Assembly (NCBI GenBank): GCA_008729055.1
Contig: SDUX01000007.1
Coordinates: forward strand, 6,606,356 to 6,670,355
Length of the DNA: 64,000 nt
Direction: 5' to 3'
DNA from: Pyropia haitanensis
Lineage: Eukaryota; Rhodophyta; Bangiophyceae; Bangiales; Bangiaceae
A program made the position numbers and the translations under genes. The notes under the pieces were generated by a model, which did no database searches, had not been told where the DNA came from, and saw only the letters and a list, made by a program, of their open reading frames with translations. Position 1 is the stretch's first letter, and the number at the start of each line of letters is the position of its first letter. Positions 20,804 to 32,237 of this stretch are shown piece after piece.

Positions 20804-21921
20804 ATGGCGGTCACCGCCTTTGCTGCCGCGCCCGCGGGCGTCTGCGGTCGCCCTGCGGCGGCCGCCGCCACTCGCACCCGCCCCGCCGCCTCGCTCGGCG
20901 TGTGCGCCTTTACCCCCGCCGGCCGCGTTGCGGCGCGGCTCCCCGCTCCCAGCGCCGCCGCCGCGGCCGCCCCCCCCCCTCCCCCACCGTTGCCCCTGTC
21001 GCCCGTCGCGGACGGGACGGTCAGCTTCCCGTCGGACCTGGACGGCGCCGCCCTCCGCGTCGGCATCGTGTCGGCGCGCTGGCGGTCGGACCTGACCGGC
21101 CCGATGGTGGCGGACGTGGTGCGCGGCCTCGGCGAGCGGTCCGTCAAGGAGGAGAATATCGTGCAGATGGAGGTGCCGGGGTGTGGGGAGCTGCCCGTCG
21201 CGGCGCGGCTGATGATGGCGTCGCAAAAGGTGGACGTTGTTGTGGCCGTGGGCGTGCTGATTGATGGCGCCACCGATGGGTACTCGTTTATGAGCGAGGC
21301 CGTGTCCAACGGGCTGATGAACGTACGTAGAGTCGGCGCTTTCTCGGGTGTGTGGGGGTTGCCGGTGTGCGGCTGGGGTGTGCGGGGTGCGCGCGGGTGC
21401 GAGTGGAACATGTGTCTGTTCCATGGTGTCGCGGTTACCTGGTCTGGAAAGCCGGGGCACATGGGAGGGCGGGCCACGCCCGTGGACGCCCGGCCCTGAG
21501 TTGCGTGGCGTGTCTATGGCGCCATTGAGTTGAACCAGCCGCCTGACCTCGTCTGTCTTCCTTTGCCTTTTTGCACTCGCCACTCGGTCATCCCTTCGCA
21601 TCGTATGACGCCCCCTCAATTCTTCATGATCATCCCGTCACATGGGCTGGCGGCTGTCTACCTGCGGACCCTGTCGTCGACGGCGCGCGCTCCGCTGCTT
21701 CCCCCATCCGCCCAACAAACACACAGCTGCAACTCACCGCCGCCATCCCCGTCATCTTTGGTGTCCTAACGTGCAACACGGAGGCGCAGGCGGTGGCGCG
21801 CGCGACGGGCGACAAGAGCCACGCCGTCGACTGGGCGGCGACGGCGGTGGAGATGGGGACGCTGCGGAGCAGCCAAATCGGGGGGGGGGCCCGCGCCAAG
21901 GTGTCGGTCGGCTTTTCGTAG
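20804..21921 (+). CDS. lumazine-synthase-like protein, plastid targeted
   Basis: RibH fold; the family condenses a butanone phosphate with a ribitylamino-uracil in riboflavin synthesis. Exon 1 is 20804-21322, the intron 21323-21726 (GTACGT...ACACAG), and exon 2 21727-21921, giving 237 residues. The Ala/Pro-rich N-terminus (about 65 residues) is presequence-like. The core aligns along its length with plant enzymes: LRVGIVSARW, SVKEENIVQMEVPGCGELP, AVGVLIDGATDGYSF, AIPVIFGVLTCNT, ATAVEMGTL. Odd: the usual VIRGxTTHY has become LIDGATDGY, so the catalytic His and the preceding Arg are missing, and the phosphate-side GxKAGNKG is replaced by TGDKSHAVD. It may be a divergent enzyme or a paralogue with another job; another lumazine synthase may exist in the genome. 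Confidence 0.82.
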
Positions 21922-22656
21922 GCCGCCCCGTCGGGCGGTCCGCGCGCGCCCGTCGCGGCCGCCGCCGCCACCGCTGCCGCCGTCGCCTCGGGCGGAACCG
22001 CGCGGATCCGTGTGGCGGCGTCGCAGGGGCTGGTTCGCGGGCGCGGCGGGCGCGGCGGGCGCGGCGGCGGGGGGGGGGGGGGATGTTGGGGGCGGGCAGG
22101 GAAGCACCAGCACCACGCACAGAGGGCCACGGTGGGGGGGAAGCGCCTGCGGTGGTGGACCTTGCCGCTGTGGGTGTGGTCATTGAGCGTGTGGGCGTCG
22201 CCAGGGGTCGTGGCTGTCGGCCGCAATGGTGGGGTGGGGGGGGATGAGGGGGTGGGGAATGGCGTGGCGGGTCGTGCGCCGTGGCCACATGGATGCACGG
22301 AGGGGCAGCGGGGAGGGCGGGACCGGAGGGGTGGCTGCGCGCCATGCGTTTCGCCTCTTGCCCTTTTTTTTTTTTTTTTTTTTTTCTCTTCTACCCGGGC
22401 GCGCCCGTCAGGCTGGCGGCTCGCGCGTCGTCGGCCGGTGACGGCGCCCCCGCGCGGGCGCCCACGGCGCGGGCGGGTGACACACCGGAAACGGCGGGCG
22501 CGGACGGCGCAAGGGGCAGCCGCCGCACGGCGGGCGCGCCGACGACGGGTCGCGACGTCGGTGCGGCCCTTCCCCCCCCCCCCCCCCGGCGCACCGCCTC
22601 CCACCCCCCCCGCACCCCCCCCCCCCGCCACCGCCGCCACAGCCCCGCCACGCGCC
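21922..22656. other. convergent 3' intergenic region
   Basis: 735 bases between two converging genes. It contains a G-run at 22071-22081, a T17-18 tract near 22369-22385 and C-runs near 22575 and 22620. No gene is seen. Confidence 0.45.
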
Positions 22657-23029
22657 TCAATCCGACGCGAGCGGGTCCGCGTCGGACGCGCACAGGTCCT
22701 CGTCGGCCGGCCGGCGGCGGCGGCGCCAGGCGGGCGGCGGCCGCCGCGGCCGGCCGCCCCAGCCGCTGCCGCCGCCGCCGCCGCCGCCGGCCGCGGCGGC
22801 CGCGGCGGCGGCGGTCGACGCGGCGGCGGTGGCGGCGGCGGCCGCCGCGGCGGCCGCGGCGGCCGCACGCGACGGCGGCGGCGGCGGCGGCGGCCGCGGC
22901 GCCATGCCCGCCAGGATGGCCTCCACGGCCGCGGCGCGGCCGGCCGCCGCGTCGTCGCTGCCGTCTGCAGAGACCGACCGGGCGGCCGGCCGCCCCGCGC
23001 CGGCAGCCGCCGCCCGCGGCCGCGACGGC

Positions 23030-23075
<46 letters not shown>

Positions 23076-23323
23076 CGCGGCCGTCGCGGCCGCTACTGGG
23101 GCGGGCGGCGGCGGGCGGCGGCGGCGGCGGCGGCGACGGCGGCGGCGGCGCCGCCGCGGGGCGTGGCCGCTTGGGCGGCTGCCGGGTGGCGGCGTCGGCG
23201 GCTGGCGCCGGGCGGCGGCGACGGCGGCGGCGGCGCGGCGCGGCGGCGGCAGCGCCCGCGGCGGGCGCCGCGGCGGGAGCGGCGGCAGCGGCGGCGACGG
23301 CGGCGGCCGCGGCGGCTGGGCAC

Positions 23324-23367
<44 letters not shown>

Positions 23368-23646
23368 ACCCGCGGAGCGCCCGGCGGCCGCCGCCGCCGC
23401 CGCGCGTCGCGGGACAGCCAGCGGCGGCGGCGGCGGCGGCGGCGGCGTCCCGCCCGGCGGCGGCGTCGTGGCCGCGCAGGTGCCCGACGGGGTCAGCAGC
23501 TGCCGGTGGCCCGCGGCGGCGTACAGGTCGCGGAGCCAGCCGGCGGCCGCGTCGGGTGGCCGCCGCGACGGCGACGGTGACCGCGGCGGGTCCGCCGCGG
23601 CGGCTGCGACCGGGGGGGGGGGGGCACCGACGACGGTGGTGCCGGC

Positions 23647-23691
<45 letters not shown>

Positions 23692-24114
23692 ACGACACAG
23701 GTGCCCGCGCGGGAGAGGAGGGCGGCGTGGCCGGCGGCGGCGTAGAGCGCCCGCAGCCAGTCCATCGCACCGTCGGCTGCGGGTGGCGGCGGCGACGGCG
23801 GCGGCGGCGGCGGCGGCCGCGGCGGCGGCGGCGGCGGCGGCAGCCGCGGCGACGGCGGCGGCGGCGGCGGCGGCGGCGGCACCGCCGCGGGCAAAGGCGG
23901 CACCGCCGACGCCGGTGGGGAGGCTGCCGCAGGGGCGGTGGCGGCCGCCGCGTCGGCAGCCGCCACGGCCGCCGCCGCCGCCCCCGCCGGCAACGCCGCC
24001 GGCAGCGGCGCCGCCGCCACGGCGGGCGGGTCGGCCGCCACAGCCGCGGCGGCCGCGGTCGCCGCCGGCGCCTCCGCCTCTGCCGCGGGTGAGCGCCGCC
24101 CGCCGTGGCGGGTG

Positions 24115-24158
<44 letters not shown>

Positions 24159-24365
24159 AGCGTCGGCGGCCGGCGGCGGGCTGCCGCGGCCGTCCTCGGC
24201 GTCCAAGGCGCGGAGCTCCGCGGCTAGCGCCGCGGCCGCGGCGGGGGAGAGGCTGCCGCCACCGCCAGGCAGGGGGGGGGGGGGGGGGGGGGGGGGCCGC
24301 GACCGGCGGCGTCCGCAGCGGCGGCGACGGCAGCGGGAAGGACAGTGGCGGCGCCGCCGACGGCA

Positions 24366-24402
<37 letters not shown>

Positions 24403-25292
24403 TGGCGTCCGCGACGGCGACGGCGATGGCGTCCGCGACGGCAATGGCGGCGGCGGCGGCGGCTGTGACGGCAACGGCGGCGGTGACTGGGACAGCGACG
24501 GCGGTGGGGGACTCGCCGCGGGTGGTGGTGCCGCGGCGGCAGCAGCGGTGGCGTCCGCGCCTTCCCCCCCGCCGTCACTCCCACCCGCCCCAGCCGTGGG
24601 GGTGACGGCCGCCGCGTCGGGCGTGCCGCCGCCGCCGCCGCCGCCGTCCGCGTCCGTCTCGGTCGTTTCGGTGGTGCTGCCGCCGGTGGGCAAGGTGTCC
24701 GGCGTGTCCTCCCAGGGCGGCGCCAAAAAGATGGCGGCGCCATTGGGCGGCGACGGGGGGGTGGTGCCCGCCGCGGCGGCGGCAACGGCGGCGGCGGCGG
24801 CGGCAGCCGCGGCGGCGGCGGCGGCGTCGGCGTCGGCAGCGGCAGGCGGGGAGGCTGCCCCGTCGCTGCCGCCATCGTTGGTGGGAGGCGTGGCGGGCCG
24901 GCGCCGGCCGCCCGCCAGAGACGGCGACGGCGACGGCGACTGCGACGGCGGCGGCGACGGCAGCGGCGGCGGCGCCGCCGCCGCGCAGGCGGGCGGCGTC
25001 AGCGACGGCGAGTGCGGCGGCCGCAGCACCTGCGTCCACGGCGGCGTCAGCGCCGGCGTCAGCGCCAGCGGCGCCGCCGCCGCCGCCGGTGCGGCGGCGG
25101 CGGCCAACGGGTCGGCGGCACCGGCGACGGCGGCGGCGGCCGCCGAGCCGTCCGCACTCGACGTCGACGGCGCGGAGAACGCGCCGGCCATGGCCGCCTC
25201 CTGCGCCGCCACGTCGTGCCACCCGCGGGCTTTGGCCGCGGCGACGACCACAGCGTCGCCGACAACGACGCCGCCGTCGCCGCCGTCGCCGC

Positions 25293-25331
<39 letters not shown>

Positions 25332-26240
25332 TGCCGCCGCCGGTGCCACCGCCCGCGGCGGATGCCGGGGCGGATGCCGAGGCGGACGCCGCCGCCGCGT
25401 CTGCGTGCGTGGGCCCATGGGCAGGCCAGAGCGACGAGGCGGACCACCCGGCGGCGGCCGCGGCGGCGGGACTCCCCCCCCCCGCTCGCCCACGGCGGCG
25501 GCGGCGGCGGCGACGGCGTCGGCGGCGGCGGCGGGACGTCCCGCCCCGCGTCGGAGGCGGCGGCGGCCGCCAGGGCCACCACCGCCTCCCCCCCCACGAG
25601 CGGGTCCCACTGGGTCAGCCCGGCCGGCCCGTCGGCGTCGGCCGCGTACGCCTGCGTCTGGGCCATCCGCGCCGCCATCTCGGCGTCGTCGGTCGAGCCG
25701 CCGTCGCTGGTCGCGTCGCCGGCGCGCCCACCGCCGCCGCCTCCCCAGTCCCGGTCAAGGTGCTCGCAGCTGCCGTCGCCGCCGCCGTCGCTGCCGCCGT
25801 CGCTGCCGCCGTCGCTGCCGCCGTCGCTGCCGCTGCTGCCGCCGCCGTCGACGGCACCGCCCGTCGCCACCACCACCGCCGCCGCCGCCGCCTCTGCCGC
25901 CGCCACCCGCGCGCGCTTGGCCGCCGACCGTGGCCGCCGCCGCCGTCGAGCGCGGCCGCCATTCGCGCCCGCCGCAGCCGCCGGGGCGGCGGCGGCAGGC
26001 AGCCGCACCAGTGGGGCGGCGGCGGCGCCTTCCGCCGCCCCCCCCGCCGCCGCCGCTTCCCCCCCGCACCTTCACGCGCCGACGCCCCAGACGACGCCGC
26101 CGCCTCGGCCGAGACCGTCGGGCGCACCACCGCGGGCGGCGGCTGGGCGGAGAGGGACAGGGGCGGCGGCGGCTGCGGCGGCGGCGGGGGCGGCAGCAGC
26201 GGCGGCGGCGGGGGAACGCCGCCCCCCCACAGCGGCAGCA

Positions 26241-26295
<55 letters not shown>

Positions 26296-26442
26296 CGCGC
26301 CGCCACGGCCACGCGGGGCGCTGCGGAGGAAGGCGCGGTCGGCTTCGGTCTCGGGGAGGGACTGGGTGAGGGCGAAGGCGTCGGCGTCGGCGGGGGGGGG
26401 GGTGACGGGGGCGGCTGGCCCGCCGTGGTGCCGCTGGTGCAT
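22657..26442 (-). CDS. giant Ala/Pro-rich protein with duplicated WLR-LYAAAGH motif
   Basis: Not recognised. Read from the ATG at 26442 (MHQRHHGGPAAPVTPPPADA) to the TGA at 22657, about 1,260 residues, if the frame changes near C/G runs at 26038-26065, 25474-25483, 24272-24296 and 23612-23624. Each piece is clearly coding: it has acidic and aromatic stretches such as LTQSLPETEADRAFL, RMAQTQAYAADAD, LTQWDPL and IFLAPPWEDTPDTLPTG between polyalanine and polyproline tracts. Basic NLS-like patches are RARRRRRPRSAAKRARV and PKRPRP. A motif WLRxLYAAAGHxxLL followed by GTC occurs twice, at about 23771-23692 and 23552-23470, each leading into a proline tract. It ends DEDLCASDADPLASD. The composition suggests a nuclear regulatory protein, but that is only inference. 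The breaks could be assembly indels or real decay. Confidence 0.5.
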
Positions 26443-27412
26443 GGCCGGCGGGGAGGGCCGGGGGCGGGCGACAATGGGCCCCGACGGCGGCGGGCTCGGG
26501 CGACAGGCCCGGGCAGCAGCAGCAGGGGGCGGCGGGACGCGGAACGGCGCCCGACAAGTGGCTGTACGATGGACGGGGCCAGGCAGAGGGGAGAAGGGGC
26601 AATACGTCGAACAGAGGGGGGGGGGGAAGGCGCCAACGCACCGGCGGGTGCCCCTGCAGAGGGGGGGAGGGGGAGCGTCGACGCAGACGGCCAGGGGCCG
26701 CCGCCGGCCGGCGAGGTCGCGGAGGGGGGGCCGACCGCGGCGCGGGTGCCCGGCGCTTTGGGGCGGCGGAGCGCTTGGCGCGGTCCACCAACACCAGGCC
26801 ACGTGGACGAGGGCGACCGCATGGCACGTAATTTTTGGCATGAACTTGCAGGGAACTGCGTAGTTGTGCGGCGGCGTCCCGCTCCTCACCCCTTCCGACT
26901 GGCGTTGCGTCCGCCCCCACCCCGTGACGGCCTCGCGTCTATCGCCGTCGCCCGCAGTCGTAGCGGCTGACGGGAGCGCCCAGGGACGAGGAGCACGTGT
27001 ACAACCAACCCAGCTTGTCCGTCCCTTCTCCCGCGGCGGCCCTCCTGCCCTCCCTTGAGTTTTGTCTGCTTGGCTCCTGGGGCTGTTGCCATCCGCATTG
27101 TGGATGGTTTCTCCCTTTACATGTAGCGCCTGCGCCTTGTGGTCGTTCCCGGCGTGCCCCTAGGACGGCTCGGCGGCTCTGGCGCGTTTGAGCGGAAGCC
27201 AGCCTTGCCTTTTTTCGCTGCACCCATGCGCTTGTCGGGCTGCTGTACGCTACGTCTGCAGCTGGTTATGAATTTTTATTATGGGCACGAGGGGGAGTGC
27301 CACCCGAAAGGAGGCTGGTACCTCGTCGCCACCGACAGACCAGGCCCCGGTCCGAAAAGGGAAAAGAAAAAAAATGCAAGAAGCGCCGCCCGCGCCGCCC
27401 GCGCCGCCCCCC
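26443..27412. other. intergenic, about 1 kb, no gene recognised
   Basis: Upstream of the Ala/Pro-rich gene and downstream of the ApbE fusion gene, both on the - strand. The first half is very GC rich and continuous in style with the gene; the second half (about 26980-27300) is less so and carries an AATAAA on the - strand. Confidence 0.4.
27275..27280 (-). promoter_or_regulatory. candidate polyadenylation signal AATAAA
   Basis: On the - strand 133 bases after the stop of the ApbE fusion gene, in a local AT-rich patch. Confidence 0.35.
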
Positions 27413-30237
27413 CTACTCGACCTGCGCCACCGACACGCTCTGGTACTGCCGCGCCAGCCACACCAGGTGGCCCTCCCGGTCGGGCGGCCCGGCGGGCACC
27501 ACCGCCCGCCCCGCCTGGGCGACGACCACCACGTGGTCGCCCGCGGGCATGACCACCACCACCGTCGCAACGACCGCCGCGGCGTCGCGGAGGAGCGGCG
27601 GCAGCGCGGACCGCGCCACCTCGGCCTCTACCGAGTCGGCCGCGGGCGCCGCGGCGCCGGTGGCCGCCAGCTGCTCGGCGGGGAGCACAAAGTGGGCGGC
27701 CGCCGCGGCGGGCGTCACCGCCGCCGACGCGGCAAAGGTGGCCGCGAGCGGCGCGTGGCGCGTGCGCAGCGGCGACACGCCAATGAGGCTGCCCGCGTCG
27801 CCGAGCGCGGCCCCAAACAGCGAGTCCCGCGACACGTTGAACACGACCAGCGACGACGCGCCCGCGGGCACCCGCACCGACGTGGCGGTGAGCGCGTGGG
27901 GCTCCCCGCCCATGGCGGTGGTCGTCACCAGCGTCACCGCCGACGTGGCGGACCGCAGCACCGACCGCAGCGTCGCGGCGGTGGAGGAGAGCGTCGACGC
28001 GGCGGCCGCGGCGGCGGCGCCGGGGCCGCCCGCCTTGGCCGCCCGCGCCGCGGCGGGCGCGAGGGACGTCAGCACCGGCCCGACGCGGAGGAGGAGCGGC
28101 ACGTCCGACGCGGCCGGCGTCACCTTGTCCACCGTGGCGGTGACCAGCACCGCCGCCGCGGGCGGCGACAGCCCCGACGGCGGCAGCTGCGTCGCCGACA
28201 CCACCGTCACGCGGAGGGTGGACAGCCGCGCGAGGCGCGCCCACAGCCGCGCGTCGCCGCCGTCGGCCGCGTCCACCAACCCACCGGGCGCGGCGGTCCG
28301 CGTCGCGAGGTCCGCGTCGGCCGACGTGAGCAGCGCCACCGACGCCTCCTCATTCACCGCGGTTTTGCCCCACGCGTACCCGCCGTGGCCCGCGGGGAGG
28401 AGCATCGACACCATTGGGATGGGCTCGAGGGCCGCGCTCGCCAGCGAATCGAGCAGCACCGCCGTCCGCCCGCCGCCACTGCCATCGTCAAAAACGAGGA
28501 CCGACAGGGACCGCGGCGGTGACGTGGTGACCGACCGGATGGCCTCCATGTCCACGCCGCCGCCGCTGCCCGTGTCGCTCGCCGCGTCGAGCGCCGACGC
28601 GAGGGCGGGGGAGAGTTCTGCGGCGGCCACCACCGGCGGGGCGCCGCCGACGCCACGGCCCGCCACGGCCAGGTCGTCCGAGACGGGTGTGAAGAGGGCG
28701 GTCGCGGTGGGTGCCTCGGCGCCCCGCGGGAGGATGGCGTAGCCAAGGACCAGCTCGGGCCGCCGCGCCATCACGCCGTCCAGCCACGCCGCCGCGGCGG
28801 CGCCGGTCGGGTACGTCATCGCAGCCGTGGCAAGGCCGTCGGCAATGGCGCAGCTGGTCGCCACAATCGACACGGAGCCCACTGACGTGGCGGCCGCCTT
28901 CATCGGCGCGAGCGCGTCGCGGTTAATAACGTGGTGGTAGCCAAACTTTTGGATCTGCGCGTAGTCTCCAGACGTGGCCACCGCCACGCCGCGGACGCCG
29001 ACGCCCACCGACAGCGCCGCCGGCGGCGCGGCCACGTCCACCAGGTACGCCGCGTCGTCGGCGGTGAGCGCCTCAGCCAGCCGGTCGCGCGCCCAGAGGG
29101 CAAACAGGCGCCCCAGCTGCGGCGGGCCCATCACCGCCGTCCGCCACGGGCGGCCCGACGGGTGCGTGCCGGCGGCGCGGATGTCGGCGCCCCAGTCCAC
29201 GTACACGTCCGTCCAGCCGGCGCCGGTGAGGGCGTCGACGAGCAGGTCGACGGCGTGGCCCTTGGCAATGCCCCCCAGGTCAATGCCCGTGTTGCCATTC
29301 CGGCGGGCGGCGACGGGGATGGCCGCCGCGGCGGCGGTCTTGCCCCCCTTCTTGGTCGACCGCGCCACCTTGTCCGGCCAGCCGACAGCAAACTTGAGGT
29401 GCGACAACTCGGCCGGCACCGGCGGGCGGCCGTGCTTGGCAAGGTACGTCCGCCACACGCTCGCCACGGGCGCGAGCGTCGGGTCAAAGCGGCCGTCCGA
29501 CAGCTCGTGCACTTCGTCGACGAGGTCAAACAGGTCGACGAGGCCCTCGGACAGCTCCACCGACTTGTTGGCCGGCGCCGCGCACAGGCGCGTAATCTCC
29601 GACGCCTTGTTCCAATTGTTAAACGACCCGTTGACGCGGTCAAAGACGCGGTTGACGACGGCCGCCACCGCGGGGCGGTCCGCCTCGGTCGCGCCGCCGA
29701 CGAGCACCACGTAGCGGAGGGTCATGGCCACCCCATCCAGCGACAGTAGCGGCGCCGCCGCGGCCGGCTTGGCGCCCCCACCGCCGCTGCCGTCGGCGTC
29801 GGCGGTGCCATCACCGGCGGCGGCGGCGGCGGCGTCCGTCGCCGCCCCCCCCGCGTCGCCCGCCCTGCCCACCACACACGAGTCATCGGCGGGCGCGACG
29901 GCGGGCATCACCCGCGAGCGGCTCTCGTGGTGCACGTCCAGGTTGACCGCCACCGCGTCCTCATCACGCGCGAGCAGCGCAAAGTACGCGTTGCGGCCGG
30001 CGCCGGGCTTGGCCGAGTAGGACGCCGTCGACGGCGTGTCGTACACGGGCTTGGCCTTGGCCTTGGGCGCCCCGCCGCCGCCGCCGCCGCCGCCAGCCGC
30101 CTTGGCCCCCGCCGCGGGCTTCGCCGCACCCGCCGCCGCCGCCGCCCGCGTCGCCGCCGCGCCGGGCGCGCGGAGGTCCGCGGGGGGGCGCCGCCGGCGT
30201 CCGTCTCGCCGACCGGGGAAGAGGTGGCGCACCCCAT
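27413..30237 (-). CDS. ApbE-type FAD:protein FMN transferase fused to flavin-reductase-like domain
   Basis: ApbE attaches FMN to a Thr/Ser of target flavoproteins, using FAD and Mg2+. Seen on about 940 residues: a low-complexity N-terminus; an ApbE core (about residues 150-470) with NGSFNNWNKASEI, SDGRFDPTLAPV, the FAD/Mg motif NTGIDLGGIAKGHAVD, WGADIRAAGTHPSGRPW, FGYHHVIN and ATSCAIADGLATA; a middle segment of about 220 residues not recognised; and a C-terminal split-barrel flavin-reductase-like domain (HALTATSVRVPAGASSLVVFNVSRDS, ATFAAS, MPAGDHVVVVAQ, GHLVWLARQY). A start at 30237 (MGCATSSPVGE, a myristoylation/palmitoylation-type N-terminus) needs a one-base shift at the G7 run 30182-30188. 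Otherwise the main frame is open back to an ATG at 30493 with non-coding-like residues. The fusion suggests self-supply of reduced flavin or a flavinylated partner domain. Confidence 0.8.
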
Positions 30238-32237
30238 AACGGCAAGGCAGGGGGGGGGGGAGCGGGGGAGGGGGGGTTGAGGTTGGCTCCGGATGCCTCT
30301 CACCCGGGGAGGCGGGGGGGTGGGCACCACCCACACGCACGGAAGGAAGGCGACAAGGGGGGGAGCGGAGGGCGGGGGGAGGGCCCAAACCAGGTGCGGC
30401 GTCACGCACGAGCGGGGGGGGGGGGGGGGGGGGGGGGGCGGCGCGTGGCGCCCGCCGCTGGCGGCGGCGCCCAGCAACGACCGGCGCCGGCACCGCCGCG
30501 GGTCGCCGCCCCCGTCAGCGACGCGGTCCGGCGGGGGCGTGGCGGCGCGCACCCACGACGCGCGGCAGCGGCCAGCCCATGCACCACGCGATGCGCCGCG
30601 GCCGTGGCGAGGGGGGCAGAGGGAGGGGCGCGGGCGGCAGAGAAAAGACGGTGGAAGAGAGCAGGGGGAATGGCGGAAGAGAGTGGGGGGGATAGAGGCC
30701 CTCGGGGGGGGGGGGGGGGGGGGCGGGAAGATGTGAACAGAGGCGGGGGAGGGGGGGGGAGGGGGGGAGGGCGGGGGGCGGGGGGGGAGGGGGGGAGTGT
30801 GCGGCGCCCGGAGAGGAGCAGCACGGGGAAGGGCGGCGGCGCTCGCCGTGGCTCGCGCCGCAACGGGGTGTGTAGGGGCGGCGCGGCCGGCACGGGCGGC
30901 GTGGACGGCGGGCGACCGCGGCAAGGGCGGCGGCGGCGGCGGCCGGGCGGTCGGCCGAGTGGGCACACGGGCACACCCGAGGCGGGGAGGGCGGGTGATG
31001 CCGCCCGCGTGGCGGCTCCCCCGATGGGACGGCGCCGGCGGCGGGCGCGAGTCCCCGCCGCCGCCGCCGGTGCGCGCGCGGCATCGCGCGCGCGCAAGGA
31101 GGCGGCGGCGGGGGCCGCCAGCCGCGGATTGCGCAGACAGGTGACGAGGCGGCTGCCCGTTGACAGTGGCGGAGGCGTGGGCTGCCGCCCGGCGGCGCGC
31201 CGTGGAGCAGCCGCCACCCGCGCCCGCGCACGGCAGAGGCGATGGAAGAAAAAGGGGAGGCTGTCGCCGCCGGCGCGCGGCGCGCGGCGGGCACCCCGGG
31301 TCGCCGCACGGCGGCCGCAGCTGTGGCCGTCGAGCCGGTGATGGCCATCTTCGTGCCGAATGGGGGCGTGGCGAGGGGTGGGGCGCCCGCGCCCGGCAGT
31401 CACAGTCACTGTGACCGGGAGGCGGGGCGGCCGACGGCGGCGGGAGGAGGCGGTCGTGGTGGGCGTTGATTGAGAGGGGGCCCCCCTCAAGGACGCCGGC
31501 GCTCTATTCTCCATGACGTATGTTGAGATATACAATTGATTTATGTATTTTCGAAGATCAGTCCTCTCCTGTTTCTTCTAGCTATTCATCCTGCTTAGTC
31601 GCTCCGCAAAGGGCCTCACGCGGCCACGCCCGGCAGCGGCTGTGGCTGGCGGGCCAACGGCCAATGGGTCGTCGGCGCGGCCGTCGCCGGGCGGGCCGCC
31701 CGCGCCTCTGGCGCCACCCGTCTCGCCACTGTCACCCCCCCGCCTTGGGCACCTCGCTTGGGGAGGGGTCGTCCGCGGTGGGGGGGTCGGCGCCGGCGCT
31801 GCCGCGGGCGTGCGGATCACGGCCCCCCCCCCCCCCCCACCCAATGTGGGTGTGATGTGGATGGACTGGCGGCGGCGCCGGCTCTGGCCCGGCTCGGACC
31901 GCACCCCGCCGCCGCGGTGGAGCCCGCGCCGGCACGTACGACGCCCACGCGGGTGCTCCCGCCGGTGCCACGCTTCCGCCACGCCGTCTGCCTGGCGGTC
32001 ACGCGGCGCGTGTCCAATCCGTCGGGCAGCCCGTTTCCTCCTCCGCCCACCTCACTTGCCAACGCATTCGCGCCACTCTCTTTGGACCCGCCACCCGCCC
32101 GCGCTCTGCCATCTCCCCTCCTTCTGCCTCCGTTCCCCGCCCGTCCCTCTGTCCCGTTGCTCTCTCCCCCCTCCTCCGCCCCTCTCTCTCCCCTCCACCC
32201 GCCCCATCCCCTCCGTCCTTCTGACTGACGCGCGGTC
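30238..32237. other. divergent intergenic region with long G tracts
   Basis: 2 kb between two genes pointing outward. The + strand has G-runs of 26 at 30413-30438 and many of 5-18 between 30690 and 30800, with strong potential to form G-quadruplexes. A short AT-rich patch lies at 31505-31600. The 180 bases before the phosphatase ATG are C/T rich. No gene is supported. Confidence 0.45.

Noticed and set aside
31505..31610. AT-rich patch as a possible snRNA gene
   Set aside because: Does not match the conserved 5' ends of U1, U2, U4, U5 or U6 and no termination tract follows.
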